From: Pseudobdellovibrionaceae bacterium
GTDB lineage: Bacteria; Bdellovibrionota; Bdellovibrionia; Bdellovibrionales; UBA1609
NCBI GenBank assembly: GCA_947444305.1
Contig: CANEZP010000006.1
Location: 124,001-188,000 of the forward strand
Length of the DNA stretch: 64,000 nt
Reading direction: 5' to 3'
Positions 47,105 through 56,729 of the stretch are shown here, piece by piece. The first letter of the stretch is position 1. Every line of letters begins with the position of its first letter. The notes under the pieces are model-generated. The model was not told the origin of the DNA. It did not search any database and saw nothing but the letters and a program-made list of their open reading frames with translations. Both the position numbers and the translations under genes were made by a program.

Positions 47105-48859
47105 CTACGTCAGACCTTTCCCATTATCTTCGAGATACCTAAACAGCGTTCGCGGGGTCACTCCGAGAAGATGCGCGGCTTTGGTGCGATTGCCACCGGT
47201 ACGCTCTAATGCCCGATTGATCTTTTCCATAACAAACGACTGTTTTGCTTTTTCTAAGTTTTCGGCACCGAGCCATTCGAAGCCGGGCTGTACGCTCACC
47301 GGCGCTTGCATCTCGGATTCTTGCCCTAGCAAGAAATGCTTTAACTGTATTTCGGATGCGGAACTTAAAACGACCGCGCGCTTGATCACGCTTTTCAGTT
47401 CACGCGCGTTTCCGCGCCAGGGTTGAGCCATGAGCCACCGGCGGGCATCGTCCGCCAACGTTTTGTGCGGAGCTATTTCGTTCAACCAATTGGAAGCGAT
47501 CAACAAAATATCCGCCGGGCGTTCACGCAGCGGAGGGATCCACAAAGTCATCTCGGCAAGACGATAGTAAAGATCGTCACGGAATTGTTTTTCGGCAACC
47601 AACTCTTTTAGCGGTTTGTGCGTCGCCGTTAATATCCGGACGTTCACTTGCACCGCGCGATTAGAGCCCACGGGTTCAACCATTTTATCATTGAGCACTC
47701 TTAATAGTTTCGGTTGTAACGCCGGCGGCAGGTCGCCGATTTCGTCCAAGAATAATGTTCCGCCGTGGGCCGCCTGGATCTTTCCGACTTGATCGCTGTA
47801 GGCATGGGTGAAGGAACCTTTTTTGTGACCGAACAACAAACTTTCGAGCAGTTCGCCGGGGATCGCGCCGCAATTTACGGCGACGAAAGGTCCTGAAGCA
47901 CGATCGCTTTTGTCGTGTAGCCAACGCGCCATTACCTCTTTACCCGAACCGGTCTCACCCTGTACGAGAATCGATAGATCGGAATCGGCAACTTGCCGGG
48001 CAAGATCGCAAGTCTGCTTTAAATTCTTACTTTGTGTCTGAAACGGAGAATCTTCGCGGCGCGCGCGCAGCTGGTTAATCTCGCGTTTCAATGAAAGTTC
48101 GCGCAACCGCAAATTGCTCAGCATGCCCGCGAGGTTCACCAACGTGTTGATGCGCGCGGCGTCCGCGCCGTTTAGCCCGGCGTGCGGCCGACGGCTTCCG
48201 GTCACCAAAACTCCGAGGACATTCCCCTGCATAATCAATGGCCAGCTAAAGACCGACAGAAAGCCGGTGCTCACTAGGCTTTGGCTAGAATTGTAAGTGC
48301 TGCCGATCACGTTGTTCACGAACGTCGGCTTTTTGCTTTTTACACAATCTTGAATCAGATTTTCGCTGATCCACGATCGGTCGGTCGTTACGTTGTGGCC
48401 GAGTATCACTTCGAGCTCATTAGAAATATTATGACTAATAATCAGACCTTTTTCGTGCTGCGCGATTTTCATGATGCCGGTAAGCAATTGTGCCAAGGGT
48501 TTTTCGGAATCTTGCGCGCCGGCCATTTGCGCCAGAACTTCCTGGATGACGTCGCCGTCTGAACTCAACTCGGTTGCGCTTTTCGGTATCAACGCGATGG
48601 TTAAGTCGTCCACTTGGTAGGATTCATTAATCTTCAGAACCTGTGGTTGTCGCTTCGAACCTCGCAAAGGATGAATGGCCAGGCCCCCCGCCTGCTTGGC
48701 TAAAATAAGATAGTCACCATCGTGCTTAAGCTGATCGAGCACGATCCCCCCGCCACCGGGCCCGCCCACCGGGGTCAACCCGTTCGTCGCGACGCTTGCC
48801 ACCGCGCCACCCGAGATCGCAAGTATTTCGAAATCCATTCTTGCGCTTGGAGTTTTCAC
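47105..48859 (-). CDS. FHA-like + GAF + AAA+ NtrC-type regulator with Fis-type HTH
   Basis: VQGETGSGKEVMARWLHDKSDR, LFGHKKGSFTHAYSDQ, GTLFLDEIGDLPPALQPKLLRVL, GGNRTKAAHLLGVTPRTLFRYLED. Confidence 0.9.
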   Translation of the reverse strand: MKTPSARMDFEILAISGGAVASVATNGLTPVGGPGGGGIVLDQLKHDGDYLILAKQAGGLAIHPLRGSKRQPQVLKINESYQVDDLTIALIPKSATELSSDGDVIQEVLAQMAGAQDSEKPLAQLLTGIMKIAQHEKGLIISHNISNELEVILGHNVTTDRSWISENLIQDCVKSKKPTFVNNVIGSTYNSSQSLVSTGFLSVFSWPLIMQGNVLGVLVTGSRRPHAGLNGADAARINTLVNLAGMLSNLRLRELSLKREINQLRARREDSPFQTQSKNLKQTCDLARQVADSDLSILVQGETGSGKEVMARWLHDKSDRASGPFVAVNCGAIPGELLESLLFGHKKGSFTHAYSDQVGKIQAAHGGTLFLDEIGDLPPALQPKLLRVLNDKMVEPVGSNRAVQVNVRILTATHKPLKELVAEKQFRDDLYYRLAEMTLWIPPLRERPADILLIASNWLNEIAPHKTLADDARRWLMAQPWRGNARELKSVIKRAVVLSSASEIQLKHFLLGQESEMQAPVSVQPGFEWLGAENLEKAKQSFVMEKINRALERTGGNRTKAAHLLGVTPRTLFRYLEDNGKGLT

Positions 48860-50364
48860 GGGGCCTCCGTCTTGGCGTTGACGATCGTGATTTTCGCGGG
48901 TTTTACGGTGATGATCTGTTCGATCGCCTGATAACCCGGCTTCTCTAAAACCAAAGTGTAACGACCGGGGCGGATTTTGTAGTTCGCTAATTGCGAGCTT
49001 GAAATGCGGCGGCCGTCGACGAATGCGCTTACACCTTCATCGATCAGTAAGCGAAGTGTTCCCACGGACGGTCTGGGCGATAGCTTGGCGGAAATTGCCA
49101 CCGGTTTTTCTACATCAAGCGCCGGGGGATTCGCCATCATAACCGCTTCCGTGCGCGAGTCGTCTTCACTCGCTGAATTCACGGGAGTACTCGATTCAAC
49201 GGGCACACCCGCTTTATAATGATTCATCAAAGCGACGGACGCCCAGATTCCCAAGACGAGCCCGACGAGCGTTAGCAAGAACCGAACTTTGACTTTGGAG
49301 GCCCCGGTTTTTTTAGCCCCCGTGATCTCCGACATCATAGTCTCGAGAGCCGGATCATCCGGGAACAACGCGTGGAACTGATTCACCTTCGCTAGAAGAA
49401 TCGCCCGTTCGGTTCCGCGCGCTAACTCGACCCGGATATCGTTCTTCAAGATAGAATGCTTTAAAGACAGCGCCGCCGAAAAAAGCTCGGGGTCTCCGGT
49501 TCGCATCCACTCCTTCACGCGCATAAGCTGCCCGGACATTTGCAGGAAGTCCATGAGACCGGCCTCAACTAACCAAATTGAGTTGGGGCGATCATTGCGG
49601 TCGAGCCGTAAGCAGTCTTCGATCAGCCGCGCGATTTTTAAAGGGACGCGCGGATTGATCTGGACGATCGGCGCAAACCGAGCGGCCAGCAAATCATTCA
49701 TCAAGATCTGACCGCTATCGTCCATGAATGGATGCTTCCCACACAACAACTCGTAAGCAACGACACCGAACGAAAAGATGTCCGAAGCATACGTTGCGGG
49801 CTGGCCATCGATCGTCTCGGGCGCCATGTACGCGAGCGATCCAACGATCGATCCGGTTTGCGTAAGCTGCCGGCGGAAAAACTCGGAGCGCGCCAAACCA
49901 AAATCGGTAAGTTTGGCCACGCCCTCCGGTGAGACCAGGATGTTGTCGGGCTTCAAATCCCGATGCAAAATCTGTTGTTCATGAACGGCACCGAGAGCGC
50001 GCGCGACTTGCGCTAGAATGTAAAGATGAGGCTCAATCCACACGGGTTCATTTTGCGTGGTCCACGCTTTTAGCGTTCGCCCTTCGACCAACTCCAATTC
50101 GAGGAAAAACTGCGAACCGGTCGACCAAGGCCGAATCAACTGCACGATATTAGGGTGCTTCAAAAGCGCGAGCGCTTCGGCCTCCCGCTGCAAACGCTCA
50201 TTGAACGCGAGGTCATTGACCAGGGCCGGATGAAACACTTTGAGCGCGACGACGCGGGCATCGTCGGTGTTGACCGCTTCGTATACCGTCGCCGAAGCGC
50301 CCGTGGCGATTTGGCTCTTGAGTACGAAAGGCCCGGCTATTTGTGGCAACTGATCCGAGGGCAT
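48856..50364 (-). CDS. Ser/Thr protein kinase with TM and C-terminal PEGA-like domain
   Basis: HRDLKPDNILVSPEGVAKLTDFGLAR; YMAPE; GTLRLLIDEGVSAFVDGRRISSSQLANYKIRPGRYTLVLEKPGY. Confidence 0.92.
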   Translation of the reverse strand: MPSDQLPQIAGPFVLKSQIATGASATVYEAVNTDDARVVALKVFHPALVNDLAFNERLQREAEALALLKHPNIVQLIRPWSTGSQFFLELELVEGRTLKAWTTQNEPVWIEPHLYILAQVARALGAVHEQQILHRDLKPDNILVSPEGVAKLTDFGLARSEFFRRQLTQTGSIVGSLAYMAPETIDGQPATYASDIFSFGVVAYELLCGKHPFMDDSGQILMNDLLAARFAPIVQINPRVPLKIARLIEDCLRLDRNDRPNSIWLVEAGLMDFLQMSGQLMRVKEWMRTGDPELFSAALSLKHSILKNDIRVELARGTERAILLAKVNQFHALFPDDPALETMMSEITGAKKTGASKVKVRFLLTLVGLVLGIWASVALMNHYKAGVPVESSTPVNSASEDDSRTEAVMMANPPALDVEKPVAISAKLSPRPSVGTLRLLIDEGVSAFVDGRRISSSQLANYKIRPGRYTLVLEKPGYQAIEQIITVKPAKITIVNAKTEAP

Positions 50365-50493
50365 GAGCGTCCTTAGCTATGACAGAAGTGTCTTAGCTAA
50401 AGCAACAAGCAAGCCCGTCTAAACGGCTTTGGATGGTTTTGGGCGATGACGTATGAAAATAAATTCCCGATCGCCTAAGCCACGATGACCGAA

Positions 50494-51225
50494 CTAAGCT
50501 TTCCCGGCTTCGCGCTCTGAGATGGCTTTAAGCTCAGTTTCCATGAAGGAAGAAACCGCCGTATGGCGCCGGCGAATATTTTTGATCACTTTTTTGGCGT
50601 CCTCCAATTGATTCGCGCCGACCAGGTATTTTACGTAGTTCTGGACGACCGTGATTTGAACCACATCCGGTTTGGCCGAGAGTACGTAATCAAAATGTTT
50701 TACCGCCTCGGCGATCTGGCCGGTTTCACCTAATGCTTTTGCGTAAAGGTAATTCACTTCTATGTCGCCGCCACCGGCGGCAAAGAACTGGCGGAAGCTA
50801 TCGGCGGCCTCTTTGAATTTGCGTTGCTGCAACTGGAATTTACCGAGGCGCGCGAGCTGCTTAGAATCACCGCGCGCGAGTTCTGCGTACAACTTTTCGG
50901 TGCAATCGAACTTTTTAAGCTCCAAGCACACGGCGGCCATCTTTTCTACGGCCGCGGGCGAATTGCCTCCGATGAGTTCACCGGCTTTGAAGCCGATCAC
51001 TTGTAGGCTCGCGCCGCCCCACGAAGCGATATGCACGAAGCCCGCGATCATCAACACCGCGCTCGCGATCGTCGTGACGAGGAACACTTTCTCCAAGCGT
51101 GCCTCACTGGCTTTCTGGGTGGGAGATAAAACGCAACCGCACGAATTGCAGACGACGGGCGCGCCGAGCAACCGGCTATTGTGAATTTCTTGAAGGCAGC
51201 GTGGGCAATTTGAGTGTCCGGTCAT
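50494..51225 (-). CDS. Zinc-ribbon + TM + TPR-like protein
   Basis: CPRCLQEIHNSRLLGAPVVCNSCGCVL; TPR-like repeats. Confidence 0.7.
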   Translation of the reverse strand: MTGHSNCPRCLQEIHNSRLLGAPVVCNSCGCVLSPTQKASEARLEKVFLVTTIASAVLMIAGFVHIASWGGASLQVIGFKAGELIGGNSPAAVEKMAAVCLELKKFDCTEKLYAELARGDSKQLARLGKFQLQQRKFKEAADSFRQFFAAGGGDIEVNYLYAKALGETGQIAEAVKHFDYVLSAKPDVVQITVVQNYVKYLVGANQLEDAKKVIKNIRRRHTAVSSFMETELKAISEREAGKA

Positions 51226-51439
51226 CGTGGTCCCCCTGGGATGTAGATAAGCAAACGCCCCGCCAGCTAGGCTCGAATACACGGCGGCCTTCCCGGCTAC
51301 ATCTTCGACCCTGCCTTTAATTTCGACGCCTCAAAATAGAACAGCTAAGTGAAAGCGAAGTGCGACGCCGGACTGAAATATTTCCCGCTTCATGAAATGC
51401 GATTGAAGGCTTTCACGAAGGCCGATACTTCTCATCGCA

Positions 51440-52885
51440 ATGATATACATTTTAGTTTCCCTGCTGTGTTCGACCGCGTCGTTTGCCGAATCGCCGGCCT
51501 CATCCCCCATCCGCGAAGGCTTGGGCTTCCAAAGCGTGACCGCTCCGCAATTCGACGACGCACAATTATTAAGCTCCATCCAGACCGCGGTCGAAGAGTC
51601 CAAAGTCTCCGCCGTCACGCGGATTCAGGTCGACGCCGGCGGCAGCAAAGTCGGCATCGTCGTGGTCGGCGACAAAGACCAGGTCCGTCCGTTCGTCTTC
51701 CGTATCGAAAACGGCAAACCGGTCGGCCAACCCGGCACGATGACCGACTTCGTTACCCACAAAGTGGAAATCCCTTTTGGCACTTTAAAGATGTACGGCT
51801 TCGAACAAAAGCCCGGCTACGATTACGCAGGCACCGCGGGCTGGCTTGCGGTCGGCGTAGTCGGTCTTTACGCGGCTAAAAAAGTATTGAACAAAGTTAC
51901 GATCGGGCGCTACAGCGTGGGCGACGCTCACGGCGAAGACTCAATGTTTCCCACGGATCCCGAAATGCGTGAAGAGATGCTCACAAACCGCGAGTTGTTC
52001 GCGCACGCCGTGGTGAAGGCCGAGGAAGTGATCGACGGCCAACTGCACAACATCGTTAAACCCTTAGCGATCGCCGCGGCCTGCGGTCACGATCACGGGA
52101 TAGGCCTAAAAAAGCCGACGCCATCGAAATTTGTTTGCGAAGGCATAGACGAACCGCAAGCTCAGGCCGCCCGTCAAACTTTGCTCAAGGTCGTTCCTAA
52201 TTTCGCGGTCCGCTTAGGCAAAGATTTTTATAACGAGTTGATCTCGCCCATCGTTGAGCTGGTCAAAGCGGTTAGTGATAAAGACAAGCGCCGTCAGACC
52301 TGGAATTTCTTCGACTTAATATCAAGACGGATGCTTAAAGAGCGCGGCGTTCCCATGGCCATAGCGACCGGCGTTTTCGTCGGCGTCGGGCAAGTCGTAA
52401 TCGAAACTCTCGAGTCCGTCGCTCTGCCCGCCGGAATGCATATGTTCTGTCAGGTAGGAAACGCCTTTGTCCTCGCGGTGGCGGCGAAAGCGTACACGAC
52501 TTATTTCTGCATGCTGCAAAACGAAGAGTTCAAGGGTAAGACCATCGCCGATCGTTGGCGCACGGCCCAGCAGATCGCGCGCATGGCGAAGGTCACGGCC
52601 GAGCCCGGATCCGAGCCCGACAAAATTAATCATGCGTTGAACCTACTCTTCCGTATGGTCGAACGTGATTTACGCCACTCCCGTAATTTAAAAGATATCG
52701 AGAAAGAACCTTCGCGCGATCTCGCGTGGAAGTTAGGCTCCCTTCGCAAAGAACTAACCATCCTGCAAATTCGCATCGTGCAAAAGACGGTTAAGGATGC
52801 CGACATCCTCAGTTGGCTGAAACGGATGTACGAAGTGCAGTCTATTATACAAGACTGTTCAGCCGACTTAGAATCCGCGGCTTAA
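51440..52885 (+). CDS. Secreted hypothetical protein, 481 aa
   Basis: Signal peptide MIYILVSLLCSTASFAES; long ORF. Confidence 0.65.
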   Translation: MIYILVSLLCSTASFAESPASSPIREGLGFQSVTAPQFDDAQLLSSIQTAVEESKVSAVTRIQVDAGGSKVGIVVVGDKDQVRPFVFRIENGKPVGQPGTMTDFVTHKVEIPFGTLKMYGFEQKPGYDYAGTAGWLAVGVVGLYAAKKVLNKVTIGRYSVGDAHGEDSMFPTDPEMREEMLTNRELFAHAVVKAEEVIDGQLHNIVKPLAIAAACGHDHGIGLKKPTPSKFVCEGIDEPQAQAARQTLLKVVPNFAVRLGKDFYNELISPIVELVKAVSDKDKRRQTWNFFDLISRRMLKERGVPMAIATGVFVGVGQVVIETLESVALPAGMHMFCQVGNAFVLAVAAKAYTTYFCMLQNEEFKGKTIADRWRTAQQIARMAKVTAEPGSEPDKINHALNLLFRMVERDLRHSRNLKDIEKEPSRDLAWKLGSLRKELTILQIRIVQKTVKDADILSWLKRMYEVQSIIQDCSADLESAA

Positions 52886-53022
52886 ATCTGCCGTTTTACG
52901 GCACGCCCTAAAAACAATTCATTGAAACGCGCGCCAAAGTTATTAGGGCGCGCTTAGGTTGCGGCACGGATCTTCCTATAGAGGTTTCCCGTATCTAACC
53001 TAACCGTCATGGAGGACGAACA

Positions 53023-53535
53023 ATGAACATTAGAACCTTAACCACACTTACTCTCACGGCCACGGTGGCCCTCGTGCTATCGGCTTGTGACAGAGGAAAG
53101 TCGCGCACCCAAACTGCGGCGACTCCCGGCGCGAGCAAGCCGGCCCCGCAACAGCTTGACGAGTGCCCGTCTGCAGACGGCATTTGGGAAATGAACGGCG
53201 GAACGTCCGTCGAGTTCGGTCGCAAAGAAGGCTTCTTAACTTTGAAGCAAGTTGAATTGACCGAGCCAGTCGTTATGGACGGCAAAACCCACAAGATCAA
53301 AGAAATCTCTTCGGGTCTTGAAATTGAAGTGACCGGTTCATGCAAAGACCGTTTGGTTCAAATCACACAAAAACAAGGTAAAGTTTCGATCTCACAAATC
53401 TGGTACATCGCAGTTAACGACGGTTCGCTCTGGCTTGACGAAACCGACGGCGAAAACACGACGCAAATGACCGGTAAGCGTCAAGCGCCCCGTCAGGTTG
53501 AAGCGCAAGCTTCGCAATCTCCCGACGGCGTATAG
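53023..53535 (+). CDS. Lipoprotein, hypothetical
   Basis: LTATVALVLSACDRGKS. Confidence 0.7.
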   Translation: MNIRTLTTLTLTATVALVLSACDRGKSRTQTAATPGASKPAPQQLDECPSADGIWEMNGGTSVEFGRKEGFLTLKQVELTEPVVMDGKTHKIKEISSGLEIEVTGSCKDRLVQITQKQGKVSISQIWYIAVNDGSLWLDETDGENTTQMTGKRQAPRQVEAQASQSPDGV

Positions 53536-53576
53536 ACCATCTTGATTTTGCGCGGGAGGATGCCTATCCTCCCGCG

Positions 53577-54050
53577 ATGCTTTCCCTCTCCGTACTTCAG
53601 CAAATTCTAGCCGCGACCGGTAACTACACGGGCGAAGGCATCAATCACGACAATCAAAGATTCAACGCGCAATTTTCGATCGAGCCCCTGCTCGGTGGAA
53701 TAGCCGCTTGCCTACGTTTCAAAGCGACGGGTCACGACGGACTCATTTACCACGAAGAAATAAGCACCATCGCGACCGCAACGGACGGTAAACTTAGCTT
53801 ATATAATCTAAATAGTAATTTACCCGGCATGACCGCGCACGTTTTTACGAAGCGGCAGGCGGAGCTCGGGGCTAAAGAAGGCTTCGTCTTCAATCACAAC
53901 GATATCGATGACCGCAGCGTTTTCCGTGAGGAGATTTGCTTGTCACTTTACTCCAACGCAGACCTCGGCTACCGCTACTCGTGGGGTATGCCCGGGGGAG
54001 AATTCGGTTTTCGCTCGAGCGTACGCCTTAAGCCTGCGGCACCGGTTTAA
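53577..54050 (+). CDS. Hypothetical protein, 157 aa
   Basis: ORF; GNYTGEGINHDNQRFNAQFSIEPLLGG... Confidence 0.6.
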   Translation: MLSLSVLQQILAATGNYTGEGINHDNQRFNAQFSIEPLLGGIAACLRFKATGHDGLIYHEEISTIATATDGKLSLYNLNSNLPGMTAHVFTKRQAELGAKEGFVFNHNDIDDRSVFREEICLSLYSNADLGYRYSWGMPGGEFGFRSSVRLKPAAPV

Positions 54051-54429
54051 TCGACAGCGTAAACGAGCAACCGCCGCAGCGCTGAACCTTCGGCCACTCT
54101 TCCGCCTCGCGTACAAAAAGATTTAGGTGTTTGCAATTGGGGCAGGCGATCTCGCCGCTTAAGACTTCGGAAGTCTCGAGCCAAGTGGTCGTACCCAGTA
54201 CGGTCGCGGCCAACCAAAACAACGGCGGCAAAATAAAATGCAGCAAGGGTACGACGATGGTTCCGATCCCGATAAAAAATAAAATGCCGAAAATTTTGGC
54301 CGCGCGGGCGATCCGCTCGGCGGAAGAATACTCGCGGCGAAGCGCAAACCCTTCGGTCGTTACGCCGTCGACTTCGCAAGTCAGGATGATTCGTTGTGAG
54401 GCCGGACCCGCGGCGGTGACTGATTCCAC
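54028..54429 (-). CDS. Membrane protein with C-terminal zinc ribbon
   Basis: TM pair; IACPNCKHLNLF...VQRCGGCSFTL. Confidence 0.6.
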   Translation of the reverse strand: MESVTAAGPASQRIILTCEVDGVTTEGFALRREYSSAERIARAAKIFGILFFIGIGTIVVPLLHFILPPLFWLAATVLGTTTWLETSEVLSGEIACPNCKHLNLFVREAEEWPKVQRCGGCSFTLSIKPVPQA

Positions 54430-54461
54430 GAGTGAATCATAGCCGCAGATCGTGCGGAGGA

Positions 54462-54899
54462 CTAGTTGCTGGCGAGATTTTTCGGTTTTTTAGGTTCGAA
54501 CTTCTCACCGTAGGTGCGCTCAAAGGTTTCGAGAGACTTTTGCAGCGTCATCGCCTTATCAAGCTGTTGCTGAACCAGATCTTTTTGGGTCAGGTACAAA
54601 CCCTTTTTCGCGTCGATCGCCAATGTTCGCGTGACGGCGCTGACGTACTCGGCCAGTTTTTCTTTCGCGCTTTGTCGGTCGTCCCGGCTGAGCGAGTTCC
54701 AGTCGAATTTTTTCTGGCCTTCGTCTAACGAGATTTTGAATTGCGCGGTAAGGGCGCTCTGGGCCGAGCCGGCCACTTGCAATTGCTGATTGCCTTCACT
54801 GACCTGCGCGGAACGTTTATCGGTTTTGGAGGTGCACGCGATGAGAGCGGCCGTGCCTAAAATAAAGACAGAAGTGACAAAAAAGCGCCCGAATTTCAT
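54462..54899 (-). CDS. Lipoprotein, hypothetical
   Basis: VFILGTAALIACTSKTDKRS. Confidence 0.65.
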   Translation of the reverse strand: MKFGRFFVTSVFILGTAALIACTSKTDKRSAQVSEGNQQLQVAGSAQSALTAQFKISLDEGQKKFDWNSLSRDDRQSAKEKLAEYVSAVTRTLAIDAKKGLYLTQKDLVQQQLDKAMTLQKSLETFERTYGEKFEPKKPKNLASN

Positions 54900-54965
54900 G
54901 CTTTAAGCTCCCCTACCGGCATCCGCCGAGACTACACCTTCAGGGAGCAAATTGCATTCCCGCAA

Positions 54966-55812
54966 CTAAACGGTTTCGTAATAATCCAGATCCTTACCCT
55001 AAGTTTCGCGCAAGAAATAAAGCGCGATGAAAGCCATAGACGAAACGACCAGGCCGACGGTTAAGACCGCGTTCATCGTGTCCATTCGAAAGTTCGGGCG
55101 CAAACGTCACGAGTACGCCGATGCAAAACCAAACCGGTACGCCGATCAAGATACAGCATAGGTAACGCTTCGCCCGTTCACCGCTTAAGAATAATTTATG
55201 GAAGCGCCCGCGACCGACTTCTGTTTTCGTCATCGAATTGAACATTCCCGATTCGACGAGACCCGCGCGAAGGCCGAGCAGGCACAAGCCCATCCCGCCG
55301 CCCACGAGGTAGGCGGTCTTCCAGCTAAAATAATCACCGATCAACGACGCCAGCACGGCGCCGAGAATCCCGACGGAGGCGATGACCGTAGTGCCGAGCC
55401 CACGGGTTTCTTTCTTCATGACTTCGGCGACTAAACAAATTGCGGCGCCCAGCTCACCGGCCAGGCCGATGCCCGCCGCTAATCGCAACCAGGCGTACAC
55501 TTCCGGATTGGGGACGAAGGCGTTGGCGATGTTCGCCAGGGAATAAAGAAGGATTGATCCGAACAGAACACTTTTACGGCCTAAGATGTCGCCGAGCACG
55601 CCCCAAAGAATTCCTCCGAGGAGCATCCCGGCCATCTGGAAGTTGAGCAGGCGTACACCCACCGTCATCATTTCATCTTCGGGAACGCCGAGATCGCGAA
55701 GTGAGGGCATGCGAACGATCCCGAAAAGAAGTAGGTCGTAGATATCGACAAAGTATCCGAGCGCGGAGACGAGCACCGTTAGGACTATGGCTTTGTCGGA
55801 ATCACTCTTCAC
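54966..55812 (-). pseudogene. MFS transporter remnant (internal deletion, frameshift, in-frame stop)
   Basis: Intact N-terminal half; C-terminal TM found in another frame as MDTMNAVLTVGLVVSSMAFIALYFLRET-stop-GKDLDYYETV-stop. Confidence 0.65.
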
Positions 55813-55901
55813 GAGAAGAGTATAGCCACGTATGTCCCCGCGGTAAAAGCCACGAACGCGCAAAAAATCATCAACATGGTAAAGCTCAAAGCACGGGTCA
55901 T
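55809..55901 (-). CDS. Possible 30-aa hydrophobic small protein overlapping MFS start
   Basis: MTRALSFTMLMIFCAFVAFTAGTYVAILFS*, GTGA overlap. Confidence 0.35.
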   Translation of the reverse strand: MTRALSFTMLMIFCAFVAFTAGTYVAILFS

Positions 55902-56283
55902 GCGAAATCCTCCATCGTGCGACCGTCATCGCAAATCTTGCGCCGCGCTAAACTCACCTGGCCCGTCGCCATAACAAAATTCGTCACCAGTAAGGAATTT
56001 ATTTCAAAAATGTCGAAGAGATCGATAGTTTGCCGTAAAGAATAGCGCCGCTCGACGTCAAATCCTAGAAGCCTCTCCTACTGGCGTATTTAGCTCCTCA
56101 GCCGCCCGACATAAACGAAATTTATCGAGCCTAAAACAAGCGACTACTTTCCCAACACAACGCTAAAATTGTAATAAGTGCTTTTATCGCTGCATTTTTA
56201 TGAATATTTCTCCCAGCGAAACGGCGGTGCTAATCCTTGGGAAACAGTCGTCGTACAGACGGCACAATTAGAGGGGGAATCTA

Positions 56284-56601
56284 ATGAAATACGCAATCCT
56301 TTTGGCCGGTCTTCTTTCGATGAGCATGTTCGCGCAAGCCGATACCGGTGATTCGCGTGATCGTGACCAAATCAATGCCGTTTCGACCGGTCGCTCGTAC
56401 AACGGCAACAACGGCGCCGACTACGGATCCTACGAAACGGCAGCTAAAGGTGGATCGCCCGTTTGGTTGGTTCGCACCGCGGCCGGTTGCTCGAACGCCG
56501 GTGACCAAGTCGCTCGTCCCGTTTACCGCGTGAAAAAAGGCCGTTTGGTCTTCGCCGGTTACGAGTGCGTTCAAGACAATCGCGGCGGCAACGGCGGATA
56601 A
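56284..56601 (+). CDS. Small secreted hypothetical protein
   Basis: MKYAILLAGLLSMSMFAQADTGDSRD; RBS-like gaggggg upstream. Confidence 0.65.
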   Translation: MKYAILLAGLLSMSMFAQADTGDSRDRDQINAVSTGRSYNGNNGADYGSYETAAKGGSPVWLVRTAAGCSNAGDQVARPVYRVKKGRLVFAGYECVQDNRGGNGG

Positions 56602-56729
56602 TTTCTGTTTACGTTACGCTACTAGTGCGCGGGCCGTGAATACGGTCCGGCGCTCTTTCGCTTAAAGTCCGTACGATCGCGAATTCTTTATGTATTGGGC
56701 AAAAGCGGCTCTTGCTCTATAACATCCGG

